A stretch of DNA of 64,000 nt from Devosia sp. 66-22 (lineage in GTDB: Bacteria; Pseudomonadota; Alphaproteobacteria; Rhizobiales; Devosiaceae): contig MKUZ01000006.1 of assembly GCA_001899065.1 (NCBI GenBank), forward strand, positions 111,054 to 175,053. Reading direction: 5' to 3'. The notes below the pieces were generated by a model. The model was not told where the DNA came from, made no database searches, and was given only the letters and a program-made list of their open reading frames with translations. A program made the translations under genes and the position numbers. Shown here one piece after another: positions 7,058-15,503 of the stretch; within the stretch, counting starts at the first letter, position 1; each line of letters starts with the position of its first letter.

Positions 7058-8862
7058 CCCTCGATCGCCTCGCGGATCATTTCAAGCTCGAGCCACTCGT
7101 CCTCGGCCTTGGTCTTGGCGACCTGCGCCGCAGTGAGCTTCGCCGAGGCATCGGCGAAGGCCTTGGGGTCGCGTGCATAAAGGGCCGGGTCGGCGAGAAG
7201 CGCGTTCAGGCGCTCCATTTCGGCGTCGAGCTTCTTGATCTCCTTGGGCAACGTCTCGAGGGCGTGCTTCTGCTTGAAGGAGAGCTTCGCTTTCGGGGTG
7301 GCGATGGGCGCCATCGCCACGGTCCGCCCGCCGCGCGCCGGCGCCTTCTCGAGCTCGGGCTTGGTGACGCCGAAGCCGCGCTGGGCCACCATGTCGGAAT
7401 AGCCGCCAGCATACTCCGTCCACCGCCCCTCGCCTTCCGCGACGATCACCGAGGTCGCGACGCGATCGAGAAAGTCGCGGTCGTGGCTGACGACGATGAC
7501 GGTGCCCGGATAGTCGCCCAGCATTTCCTGCAGCAGGTCGAGCGTTTCGAGGTCGAGATCGTTGGTCGGCTCGTCGAGAACGAGGACGTTTGACGGCAGC
7601 GCGAGGAGGCGCGCCAGGGCGAGGCGGCCGCGCTCGCCGCCCGAGAGCTTCTCAACAGCGGTGCGCGCCTGTTCGGGCGTGAACAGGAAGTCCTTCATGT
7701 AGCCCATCACATGCTTGGGCTGACCGTTGATGATGAGGGTATCGGACCCGCCATTGGTCAGCGCTTCCTTGAGGGTCGAGGACGGATCGAGAGCGGCGCG
7801 GCGCTGGTCGAGGGTAGCGAGCTCGAGATTGCTGCCGAGCCGGATGCGACCGGAATCGGGTTCCAGCACTCCGGTGAGCAGCTTGATCAGCGTGGTCTTG
7901 CCGGCACCGTTGGCGCCGACGATGCCGACACGGTCACCGCGGATGATGCGGGTGGAGAAGTCGGCGACGATCGTGCGCTCGCCGAACGACTTGCTGACGG
8001 CGTCGGCCTCGATCACCATCTTGCCCGAGACATCGGCCTCGGTGACACTGAGCTTGACATTGCCGACCTGGCGCTTGAGGTCGCGGCGTTCCTGGCGCAG
8101 ATCGAAGAGGCCCTGCAGGCGGCGGACGTTGCGCTTGCGCCGTGCAGTGACGCCGTAGGTGAGCCAGTGCTCCTCGCGTACGATCTGGCGATCGAGCTTG
8201 TGGCGGTTCAGTTCCTCTTCCTCGAGCACCGTGTCCCGCCATTCCTCGAAGGCGGAGAAACCGCGATTGAGGCGGCGCGTGGTGCCGCGGTCGAGCCATA
8301 CGGTCGAACGCGTGAGGTCGCTGAGGAAGCGGCGGTCGTGGCTGATGATGACCAGCGCCGAGCGCAGGGCGGCGAGCTCGGCTTCGAGCCACTCGATTGC
8401 CGGCAGGTCGAGATGGTTGGTCGGCTCATCGAGCAGGACGATGTCGGGCTCGGGCGCGAGGACGCGGGCCAGCGCGGCGCGACGAGCCTCGCCGCCCGAC
8501 AGGCGGCGGGGGTCCTCGTCGCCGGTGAGGCCCAGATGCTCGAGCAGATAGCGGGCGCGATGCGGATCATTGCCGCCCTCGAGCCCACCGGCCGCGTAGT
8601 CGAGCGTCGTCGCGAAGCCGGAGAGGTCGGGCTCCTGTGGCAGATAGCGGATGGTGACGCCGGGCTGGAGGAAGCGCTTGCCGCCATCGGCCTCGATCTC
8701 GCCGGCCGCGATCTTGAGCAGCGTCGACTTGCCCGAGCCATTGCGGCCGACGAGCGCGATCTTGTCGCCGGGAACGACCGAGAGCTCGGCGCTTTCGAGC
8801 AGCTGCGTGGAGCCGAGCGTCAGCTTGATGTCTTGCAGGGCAAGGATAGGTGCGGGGGCCAT
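7054..8862 (-). CDS. ABC-F family ATPase (Uup-like)
   Basis: This encodes 602 residues with two ABC nucleotide-binding domains and no transmembrane segment. Domain 1 has Walker A GRNGSGKST and signature LSGGEARRAAL; domain 2 has GANGAGKTT and LSGGERGRLAL. Both have DEPT..LDL Walker B regions, and a charged linker joins them. A C-terminal coiled coil (KKLDAEMERLNALL) is the Uup hallmark. ABC-F proteins act on the ribosome, and Uup also affects DNA recombination intermediates. I chose the ATG at 8862; an ATG four codons earlier (8874) is equally possible, and no clear ribosome site decides. Confidence 0.9.
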   Translation of the reverse strand: MAPAPILALQDIKLTLGSTQLLESAELSVVPGDKIALVGRNGSGKSTLLKIAAGEIEADGGKRFLQPGVTIRYLPQEPDLSGFATTLDYAAGGLEGGNDPHRARYLLEHLGLTGDEDPRRLSGGEARRAALARVLAPEPDIVLLDEPTNHLDLPAIEWLEAELAALRSALVIISHDRRFLSDLTRSTVWLDRGTTRRLNRGFSAFEEWRDTVLEEEELNRHKLDRQIVREEHWLTYGVTARRKRNVRRLQGLFDLRQERRDLKRQVGNVKLSVTEADVSGKMVIEADAVSKSFGERTIVADFSTRIIRGDRVGIVGANGAGKTTLIKLLTGVLEPDSGRIRLGSNLELATLDQRRAALDPSSTLKEALTNGGSDTLIINGQPKHVMGYMKDFLFTPEQARTAVEKLSGGERGRLALARLLALPSNVLVLDEPTNDLDLETLDLLQEMLGDYPGTVIVVSHDRDFLDRVATSVIVAEGEGRWTEYAGGYSDMVAQRGFGVTKPELEKAPARGGRTVAMAPIATPKAKLSFKQKHALETLPKEIKKLDAEMERLNALLADPALYARDPKAFADASAKLTAAQVAKTKAEDEWLELEMIREAIEG

Positions 8863-8896
8863 GTCGCGGGGCATAGACCATGCCCGGGCGATCAGA

Positions 8897-10546
8897 TCAA
8901 TCGCCGGACCAGCGATCGAGGCCCTCGCCCAGCGCGTGGCCGCCCGGCAGGAAGACGATGCGGCCATCGACGACGGTGATGAGGTCGCCGGGGCCGGCAT
9001 GGCCGGAAGCCAGGAGCGACGCACGGACGTCGAGGACATAGATGGTCCGGGGCTCGAAGGCGCCGCTCGCGAGCACTTCCTGCTCGCGCGTGCGCAGGGC
9101 ACCAAGGGCCTCGCTATCGACGCGACCGAGATAGGCGATGTCGGTGTCCATGCCGTGGGTGACGGCGAAGTAGCCGAACGCCTTCCAGTCGCTGCCATAG
9201 CCTTCATCGACCGGGATGGAACGGATGCGGTCGTAGCCCGCCGCGGCGGCGCGCTCCCACAGCGGCGATTGGAGCTCGGCCGGCCAGGTCGCGGACGGCG
9301 CCGGCATGCGGTCGGCAAACTCGCTCCATTTGGGTGACGAATCCCAGGCCTGCACGGCGAAGGCGACCGTCATCAACGGCAGCGCGAGGGCGGCCCGGAA
9401 GCGCCCGGCGACGAGGACGACGGCCCCGATGGTGACGATGTAAAGCAGCGGCCAGACGAAGCGGCCGGTGGAGCGGAAGGCGGCGCCGATGGCATCGATG
9501 AAGCCGGGAACCGGAATGCTCACGAGGTCGCTGTCGAAGGCGGAGAGATCTTTGGAGAAGCCGAAGACCATGAGGGCGAGCAGCATGAGCGTCAGCGGCA
9601 GCCAGTGCCGCGACATTGCGTGGCGCAGGTGGACGACGGCGCCGCTCAGCAGTGCGAGGGCGAGCAGTGCGAGAACGCCGACGCCGAGGAAGCTCAGGCC
9701 CTCATAGTCGTAGCCGGTGTGCGGCAGGTCCGGGACGAGCTGCGACCAGCCATAGGAGATGATTGGCCACAACAGGTTGAGCTTGTAGTCGCCATAACCG
9801 TAGCTGCCATAGGAGCCGGTGCCGAAGAAGCCGACGGTCCACAACACCGCGAAGGCGGCGACGATACCGAACGCGATCTCGCCCACGAGGTGTGGCAGCC
9901 GCCCGCGACCCGTCCAGTAGCGCTGCGCGAGCGCCGCGGCCCAGAGCGCCAGCACCATGGCGAGCAGCGTCGCGTGAATCGCCGATGTCACCGCGAGCAG
10001 GAGCGGCCACATCCAGAGGCGCGGCGGTTCGCGTCGCACATAGAGGACGAGCGCGGCGAGAATTGTCCAGTGACCAGACAGCGCGAGGTGCATGGGCACG
10101 CGGAACAGATAGGTGGGCGTGATCAGCACGAAAGCAGCAGCGAGCAGTGCGACCACCCTGCCCGCGCCCAGCTCGCGTGCGATGCCCCAGGCGAAGGCCG
10201 ATTGCAGGACGAAGCTCAGCAGCAGCCAGTAGCCCCAGTACTGGAACGGGCGCGGCAGCCAGTGCTCGATGAGCTTGAAGGGAATGGCGAACAGCGGCAG
10301 GCCGTCAACCAGCGCGATCGAGTTCGAGATTTCGATGCCCAGCAGCGGACTGCGGCCGGGCGGGATGCCCCAGGGCGCGTCGCGGTAGAACATCCATCCA
10401 AGCTGGTGCATGGCGCGATCGGCGAAATCGAGCCAGGCGATGTTGGTGGGGATGAGCACCCACCAGCCGCAATAAATGAAGAAGGCGGCCGCGCCGAGAA
10501 GCACGGCAGCCGTTACGCCCAACGCGTCGCGCAGTCTTTCAGGCAA
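8897..10546 (-). CDS. DUF6311 multi-pass membrane protein
   Basis: This 549-residue integral membrane protein has roughly ten hydrophobic helices in its first ~420 residues and a soluble C-terminal domain of ~120. The segment with GIPPGRSPLLGIEISNSIAL, followed by FQYWGYWLLLSFVLQSAFAW, is characteristic of DUF6311. That family resembles lipid-linked-sugar glycosyltransferases of the GT-C fold. A role in polysaccharide or lipid glycosylation is inferred. The start is a TTG without a good ribosome site and is uncertain. It lies downstream of rirA on the same strand, separated by a perfect hairpin at 10569-10587. Confidence 0.75.
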   Translation of the reverse strand: MPERLRDALGVTAAVLLGAAAFFIYCGWWVLIPTNIAWLDFADRAMHQLGWMFYRDAPWGIPPGRSPLLGIEISNSIALVDGLPLFAIPFKLIEHWLPRPFQYWGYWLLLSFVLQSAFAWGIARELGAGRVVALLAAAFVLITPTYLFRVPMHLALSGHWTILAALVLYVRREPPRLWMWPLLLAVTSAIHATLLAMVLALWAAALAQRYWTGRGRLPHLVGEIAFGIVAAFAVLWTVGFFGTGSYGSYGYGDYKLNLLWPIISYGWSQLVPDLPHTGYDYEGLSFLGVGVLALLALALLSGAVVHLRHAMSRHWLPLTLMLLALMVFGFSKDLSAFDSDLVSIPVPGFIDAIGAAFRSTGRFVWPLLYIVTIGAVVLVAGRFRAALALPLMTVAFAVQAWDSSPKWSEFADRMPAPSATWPAELQSPLWERAAAAGYDRIRSIPVDEGYGSDWKAFGYFAVTHGMDTDIAYLGRVDSEALGALRTREQEVLASGAFEPRTIYVLDVRASLLASGHAGPGDLITVVDGRIVFLPGGHALGEGLDRWSGD

Positions 10547-10568
10547 GCCGGACCCGGATCAGTGACGC

Positions 10569-10587
10569 CCGGTGCAGGATGCACCGG
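10569..10587. repeat. Perfect inverted repeat between rirA and the DUF6311 gene
   Basis: CCGGTGCA and TGCACCGG form an eight-base stem with a three-base loop seven bases after the rirA stop. No T-run follows on either strand, so it is not a classical intrinsic terminator. It may attenuate read-through or stabilise the rirA mRNA end. Confidence 0.45.
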
Positions 10588-10593
10588 CGTGCC

Positions 10594-11061
10594 TCAATGT
10601 TGCGTGAAGTCGGTCAGTTCCTCAAGCTTGAGGCCGAGGCGGTCGCGCAGATGCTTCCGCTTACTGGCGAGATCGGCGATGGTGTAGCTATCGAGCACCT
10701 CGAAGAAGGCGCCCAGTGCCTCGCGCAGGGCGCTGTTGAGGTCGCAACTGTCGGCCAGCGGGCAGGCCACGTCGCTGCCGCCCTCGAAGCACTCCGCCAT
10801 GGCGAAATTCTCTTCGGTGAGCTTGATGGTATCGAGCAGCGTGATCTCGCTGGCCGGCCGACCGAGGCGGATACCGCCCTTGCGGCCGCGCACCGTCTCG
10901 ATCAGCCCGTTTTCGACCAGCGGCTTGATCAGCTTGAACAGGAACAGCTCCGAAATCGAATGCGCCCTGGCGATATCGGCGATGCGGCTCAGCTCGGGGG
11001 CATTGGCCGCGCAGTAAACCAGCGTGCGAATGGCGTAGTTGGTCTGGCGGGTGAGGCGCAT
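10594..11061 (-). CDS. rirA: Rhizobial iron regulator RirA (Rrf2 family)
   Basis: This encodes 155 residues starting MRLTRQTNYAIRTLVYC, the typical Rrf2 winged-helix N-terminus. Three cysteines at 91, 100 and 106 (AECFEGGSDVACPLADSC) match the Fe-S cluster ligands of RirA, whose known positions are ~91/99/105. RirA senses iron through a [4Fe-4S] cluster and represses iron-uptake genes when iron is sufficient. An iron-Rhodo-box lies 46 bases upstream of the start, which suggests autoregulation. RirA occurs almost only in Hyphomicrobiales and relatives, so this gene also helps place the organism. Confidence 0.92.
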   Translation of the reverse strand: MRLTRQTNYAIRTLVYCAANAPELSRIADIARAHSISELFLFKLIKPLVENGLIETVRGRKGGIRLGRPASEITLLDTIKLTEENFAMAECFEGGSDVACPLADSCDLNSALREALGAFFEVLDSYTIADLASKRKHLRDRLGLKLEELTDFTQH

Positions 11062-11107
11062 GCGGAGTCCTGCTGCTAAGCCGCTGAAAGTTAACGGCTA
11101 TTTATCT

Positions 11108-11122
11108 TGATACCTTTCGTCA
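11108..11122. promoter_or_regulatory. Iron-Rhodo-box (TGA-N9-TCA), likely RirA operator
   Basis: The sequence TGATACCTTTCGTCA fits the TGA-N9-TCA consensus for RirA sites. It lies directly downstream of AT-rich promoter-like DNA on the minus strand (TTGACA at 11149-11144, TATAAA at 11129-11124, though the 14-base spacing is short). Its position is right for autoregulation of rirA. The consensus is loose, so chance occurrence is possible. Confidence 0.55.
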
Positions 11123-11156
11123 GTTTATAATGGTTCTAAGGTTTGTCAATCGACCC

Positions 11157-12203
11157 CTAGGGGTTCGGATACTGGTCGTGCCAGGCATGCTCGGTGGGCG
11201 ACATGCGGCTGCGGATGGCCCAGTTCTGGTGCCAGTGCGGATAGATCAGCGGCGGGCGGCTGACCGCGTCGAGCCTTGCGATTTCCTCGGGGGCGAGCCT
11301 GAGGTCCATGGCCTTGAGGTTGTCCTCGAACTGCTCGAGCCGGCGGCCGCCGATGATCACGGACGCGACGGCCGGACGCTGCAGCAGCCAGGCCAGCGCC
11401 ACCTGCGCACCGGAGACGCCATGGGCGCGGCCGACATCCACGATCGCATCGACGATGTCCCAGAGCTTGTCCCAGTCACGGATGGGCGGCTCGCGGAAGC
11501 CGGTGACGTGGCGGCCGGAATCGGGGGCGGTGTGGCGCGTGTACTTGCCCGACAGCCAGCCGCCCGCGAGCGGCGACCAGACGAGCAGCGAGACGCCCTG
11601 ATCGAGCCCGAGCGGCACCAGCTCGTATTCGGCCTCGCGCGCCTCAAGCGTGTAGTGGATCTGCTGGCTGACGAAGCGCTGCTGGCGCTGCGCGTCGGCG
11701 ATGCCCAGCGCCTTCATCAATTGCCAGCCGGAATAGTTGGAACAGCCGACATAGCGGACCTTGCCCTGCCGGATGAGAGCATCGAGCGCCTCGACGGTTT
11801 CCTCGAGCGGAGTCGAGCCGTCCCACTGATGGACCTGGTAGAGATCGATGACGTCGGTCTTCATGCGGCGCAGCGAGTTCTCGCATTCGCGGATGATGTG
11901 CCAGCGGCTGAGGCCCTCGTCGTTGGGGCCGGGGCCGCGACGGAAGCGGACCTTGGTGGCCAGCAGCACGCGGTCGCGCCGGCCGTCGGTCAGTGCCTCG
12001 CCGATGATCGTTTCGGACTTGCCGCCGCCATAGCCATTGGCGGTGTCGACCAGATTGACGCCCTGATCGAGGCACAGGTCGATCTGGCGCTGTGCGTCGG
12101 CGACGTCGGTGGAGCCCCACAGACCATCGCCGCCAAAGGTGGCCGTGCCGATCGAGAGAGCCGAAACCTTGAGGCCCGAGCGGCCAAGCAGGCGATAGTC
12201 CAT
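11157..12203 (-). CDS. Aldo/keto reductase
   Basis: This 348-residue TIM-barrel oxidoreductase has the AKR signatures: FGGDG.WG near the start, the catalytic DTANGYGGGKSE, K in LLATKVRF, H in YQVHQWDG, and the NADPH-binding tail IIGGRRLEQFEDNL. GGAG lies eight bases before the ATG at 12203. It reduces unknown carbonyl or sugar substrates in the cytoplasm using NADPH. It sits alone upstream of rirA on the same strand, with the rirA promoter between them. Confidence 0.9.
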   Translation of the reverse strand: MDYRLLGRSGLKVSALSIGTATFGGDGLWGSTDVADAQRQIDLCLDQGVNLVDTANGYGGGKSETIIGEALTDGRRDRVLLATKVRFRRGPGPNDEGLSRWHIIRECENSLRRMKTDVIDLYQVHQWDGSTPLEETVEALDALIRQGKVRYVGCSNYSGWQLMKALGIADAQRQQRFVSQQIHYTLEAREAEYELVPLGLDQGVSLLVWSPLAGGWLSGKYTRHTAPDSGRHVTGFREPPIRDWDKLWDIVDAIVDVGRAHGVSGAQVALAWLLQRPAVASVIIGGRRLEQFEDNLKAMDLRLAPEEIARLDAVSRPPLIYPHWHQNWAIRSRMSPTEHAWHDQYPNP

Positions 12204-12337
12204 GACGCGATTCTCCGAAATGTCGGCAAGATTCTAGCCTTTGGCGTCAGGCCTGATAAGTCACTTGGATTGAAGTCTTTTTTCCGCTTGCTACAGTTGA
12301 GCGTGCAGCTTCGTCAGCCATACTGCTTGGAGGGGCG

Positions 12338-13441
12338 ATGGCCGAAGACTTGATCGATGACATCTATGAGGCGAGCGCCGTCCCCGAGCGTTGGCCGCGG
12401 CTGCTGCAGCGCATCTCCGATCTCGTCGACGCCCGCGGCACCATCCTGTTCGTCGCCCGCCAGGCGACGCTCAAATACCTCGTCTCACCCCAGCTCGAAG
12501 CCCACGTCCCGACCTATTTTGAGCGCGGCTACCAGTTCCGGGACGAGCGCACGCGTCGCCTGTTCGACTTCAACCTCGCCGGCTTCGTGACCGAGCTCGA
12601 CGTTTTCACCCCCGAGGAGTGGGAGGCCGATCCCATCCGCCAGGAGTTCTGGGCTCCGGCGGGAATGGGCTGGGGGGCCGCCACGCATCTCCCCATGCCG
12701 ACGGGCGAGACCATCATCGTTCATGCCGAACGCAGCACTGCGCGCGGCCCCTATGAGCGCGCCGCCCTCGACCAGCTCGACCAGCTCCGTCCACATCTGG
12801 CCCGCGCCACCCTCATGGCGTCGCGCCTCGCCTTCGAGCGGGCGAGCGGCGCGGTCGATGCGCTCGGGATGATGGGCCTGCCGGCGGCGGTGCTCGACGG
12901 GCTCGGGCGGCTGTTCGTCGCCAATGCGGCGTTCGACGCGATGGTGCCGGGCGTATTCCTCGACCGCCAGACAGGGATCGAGCTGGCTGACACCAATGTC
13001 GATGCCCTGCTGCGCCGCGGCCTCGACGCGGCCGCCGTCGATGCCAAGGGCGCGCCGCTGTCGATCCCCATGCCGGCGCGCGGCGGCCAGCCGCCGATGA
13101 TCCTCCATCTCGTGCCGGTGCGGGGCCTCGCGCGCGACGTGTTCTCCCGCGCCAGCGTGGTGATGTTCGTGACGCCGGTGGTGATTGCCGACGTGCCCAC
13201 CGCCGAGGTGATCCAGGGGCTGTTCGACCTGACGCCGACGGAAGCGCGGGTGGCGCGGGCCCTCGGACGCGGCGCCACCGTCGCCGAAATCGCCTCCGGC
13301 AACGGCGTGGCGCAGCCGACGGTGCGCAACCAGATCCGCGAAATCTTCGCCAAGACGGGGGTGAACCGGCAGGCCGATCTGGTCGGGCTGCTGCGCGGAA
13401 TGGCCCGGCCGGCGGGCGGTGACAGGCCCCAGGACGGTTAA
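12338..13441 (+). CDS. LuxR-family transcriptional regulator
   Basis: This encodes 367 residues with a strong ribosome site (GGAGGGG four bases before the ATG). The C-terminal ~60 residues form a LuxR/GerE helix-turn-helix (DLTPTEARVARALGRGATVAEIAS..NGVAQPTVRNQIREIF). The first ~290 residues look like a PAS/GAF-type sensor domain without a recognisable autoinducer pocket. It lies 77 bases upstream of a response regulator and histidine kinase on the same strand and may share their regulation. The ligand is unknown. Confidence 0.82.
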   Translation: MAEDLIDDIYEASAVPERWPRLLQRISDLVDARGTILFVARQATLKYLVSPQLEAHVPTYFERGYQFRDERTRRLFDFNLAGFVTELDVFTPEEWEADPIRQEFWAPAGMGWGAATHLPMPTGETIIVHAERSTARGPYERAALDQLDQLRPHLARATLMASRLAFERASGAVDALGMMGLPAAVLDGLGRLFVANAAFDAMVPGVFLDRQTGIELADTNVDALLRRGLDAAAVDAKGAPLSIPMPARGGQPPMILHLVPVRGLARDVFSRASVVMFVTPVVIADVPTAEVIQGLFDLTPTEARVARALGRGATVAEIASGNGVAQPTVRNQIREIFAKTGVNRQADLVGLLRGMARPAGGDRPQDG

Positions 13442-13518
13442 GTTCGGAATCTTCAGGAGACTTGCAACCAAATGCCCATCACGGCATTGAAGCCGTGGTT
13501 TGGGGTGTGGTGTATTTC

Positions 13519-13881
13519 ATGAAAGTTCTGGTGGTCGAGGACGAACCCATCATTCGTCTCGGCTTGGTGAGCAGCATCGAAGATGCGGGTTATGCCGTCG
13601 CCGAAGCATCGAGCGCGGACGAGGCGATTTCCTTCCTGGCGCGGGATAATGAGGTGCGGGTGGTGGTCACCGATGTCGACATGCCCGGCTCGATGGACGG
13701 GATCCGGCTCGCCCATTATGTCCGCCGGCGCTGGCCGCCGATCCAACTGCTCGTCATTTCCGGCAAGGTCGGGGTCGTCCCGGGTGAACTGCCCACCGGC
13801 GTGCGGTTCATGAGCAAGCCATACCAGGAGCCGCAACTGCTCAATGTGATTGCAACGCTGAGTGCCGGAGGCGCGGCGTGA
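13519..13881 (+). CDS. Single-domain response regulator
   Basis: This 120-residue receiver domain has no output domain. MKVLVVEDEP opens the fold, the likely phosphoacceptor is Asp52 (VVVTDVDMPG), and Lys in FMSKPYQEP closes the active site. A GTG three codons earlier is an alternative start. Its stop overlaps the start of the histidine kinase (GTGA), which indicates co-translation as a two-component pair. Output is presumably by protein contact, as in other rhizobial single-domain regulators. Confidence 0.9.
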   Translation: MKVLVVEDEPIIRLGLVSSIEDAGYAVAEASSADEAISFLARDNEVRVVVTDVDMPGSMDGIRLAHYVRRRWPPIQLLVISGKVGVVPGELPTGVRFMSKPYQEPQLLNVIATLSAGGAA

Positions 13882-15503
13882 GCGCCGCTGCCCCCGAGAT
13901 GGCGGCACCCGATCCCGGCAAGACACGCACCTGGTGGCCCTATGCGCATCGGCGCTGGGAAGCCGCCGACACGGTGATCGCGGTGGTGAGCACGCTCATC
14001 ATCGTGATCTTCGCGATCTTTTTCTTCCTCTGCTGGCAGGGCTTCGGCACCACGCTCGAGGCTGCCAAGAAGCGCGCGCAGGTGAGCGCCGATATTGTGG
14101 CGACGCAGAGCTCGTGGCTCCTGGGCAGCGGACTGACCTCGCTGCGGCTGCTCGAATCCAAGCTGGCGTTCGAGCCGGCCATCCTCGATGCGGGCGAGAA
14201 GGCCGAACTCGACGGCGCCCTCAAGGCCCTCCCCTCGGGCGGCAGCTTTGCCATATACGATCCAGGCGGCGCCGTACTGCCCAATGGCGGCGCTCCGGCC
14301 CTGCCGCCAAGCATCGCCGACAAGCCGTACTTTGCCGCGCTGCAAAGCGGTGCAGCGGTCGAGATCATCGCCCGACAGGACCTCGACAGTGCAACGGGCG
14401 CCCCGATCATCGTGATGGCGCGGCGGCTCGGCGGCGACGTCAATGCGGGCTATGTGGTGCTCGCCATGCCGGTGCAGGCGCTCGAGGCGTTCTTCAACGC
14501 GCAGGCGCTGACGGAAGGATCGGTGATCTCGATCGGTCGCGAGGACGGCATCATCGTCGCGCGCTATCCGCTCGCCACCGAGCCGATCGACCTGACGGCC
14601 TCCGCCTCGTGGGAGCTGATTTCGTCCAATCCGTCCGGGGCCTATGAAGCCCGCTCCGCACTCGATGGCGTGACGCGACTGATCGGCTTCCGTCACGTCC
14701 CGGAACTGGGCATCATCACCTTCGGTTCGGTGTCCAAGGACGCGGCGTTTGCCGGGCTGTGGTCGGCCATCGTCATCATCCTGTGGCTGCTGGTGCCGAT
14801 TGCGCTGGCGCTGTTTGGGGGGTCGCTGTGGACGGCGCATCTGTTGCGGCGCAGTGCGCAGCAGCAGCGCACGCTGAGCGCGGCGGTGGCGCACAACGAC
14901 GTGCTGTTCCGCGAGATCCACCATCGCGTGAAGAACAATCTGCAGTCGGTGTCGTCGCTACTGCAGATGCAGCCGATCCCGCGCGAGATCAAAGCCAATA
15001 TGGGCCAGCGCATTGCCGCAATGTCGGCGGTGCACGAGCATATCTACCGCTCGGGCAATTTCGAGACGGTGCATGTGAAGGACTATCTGCAGACGCTGAT
15101 CGCCAGCATCCGCGCCGGGCACGATCCACACGTCAGCGTCGCCGAGGACCTCGACGACCTGCCGGTCGATCGCGAGGCGGCGACGCCGCTGGGACTGATC
15201 CTCAACGAGGTGGTGTCGAACGCCTTCAAGCATGCCTTCGCCGACGGCCGCGAGGGCATGGTCGCGGTGCGCCTCACGCGCACGCCCGAGGGACGCGGCC
15301 AGCTGACGGTGGAGGACAACGGGCTGGGGTTCGATCCGCAGACGCCGACCAAGGGAATCGGCCGACGCCTGATCAGCGCGCTGACGCAGCAGCTCGGCGG
15401 CGAATCGCGGTTCGAAACTGCGATCGACGGCGGCTCGCTGTTTACGCTGACGTTCCCGCTCGCTTCGCCAGAAACGCGCCCGTCAGCGACCCCTTTGCCT
15501 TGA
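13878..15503 (+). CDS. HisKA_2-type sensor histidine kinase with extracytoplasmic sensor domain
   Basis: This encodes 541 residues with two transmembrane helices (about 31-54 and 293-316) flanking a ~235-residue periplasmic domain of the PDC/Cache type. The kinase core has the HisKA_2 box REIHHRVKNNLQSV (probable His349) and an ATPase domain with NEVVSNAFKHAF and DNGLGF. Such kinases commonly act in general stress or light/nutrient sensing in alphaproteobacteria. It is translationally coupled to the response regulator. Its 3' end overlaps the convergent UvrA-like gene by 62 bases. Confidence 0.9.
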   Translation: MSAAAPEMAAPDPGKTRTWWPYAHRRWEAADTVIAVVSTLIIVIFAIFFFLCWQGFGTTLEAAKKRAQVSADIVATQSSWLLGSGLTSLRLLESKLAFEPAILDAGEKAELDGALKALPSGGSFAIYDPGGAVLPNGGAPALPPSIADKPYFAALQSGAAVEIIARQDLDSATGAPIIVMARRLGGDVNAGYVVLAMPVQALEAFFNAQALTEGSVISIGREDGIIVARYPLATEPIDLTASASWELISSNPSGAYEARSALDGVTRLIGFRHVPELGIITFGSVSKDAAFAGLWSAIVIILWLLVPIALALFGGSLWTAHLLRRSAQQQRTLSAAVAHNDVLFREIHHRVKNNLQSVSSLLQMQPIPREIKANMGQRIAAMSAVHEHIYRSGNFETVHVKDYLQTLIASIRAGHDPHVSVAEDLDDLPVDREAATPLGLILNEVVSNAFKHAFADGREGMVAVRLTRTPEGRGQLTVEDNGLGFDPQTPTKGIGRRLISALTQQLGGESRFETAIDGGSLFTLTFPLASPETRPSATPLP

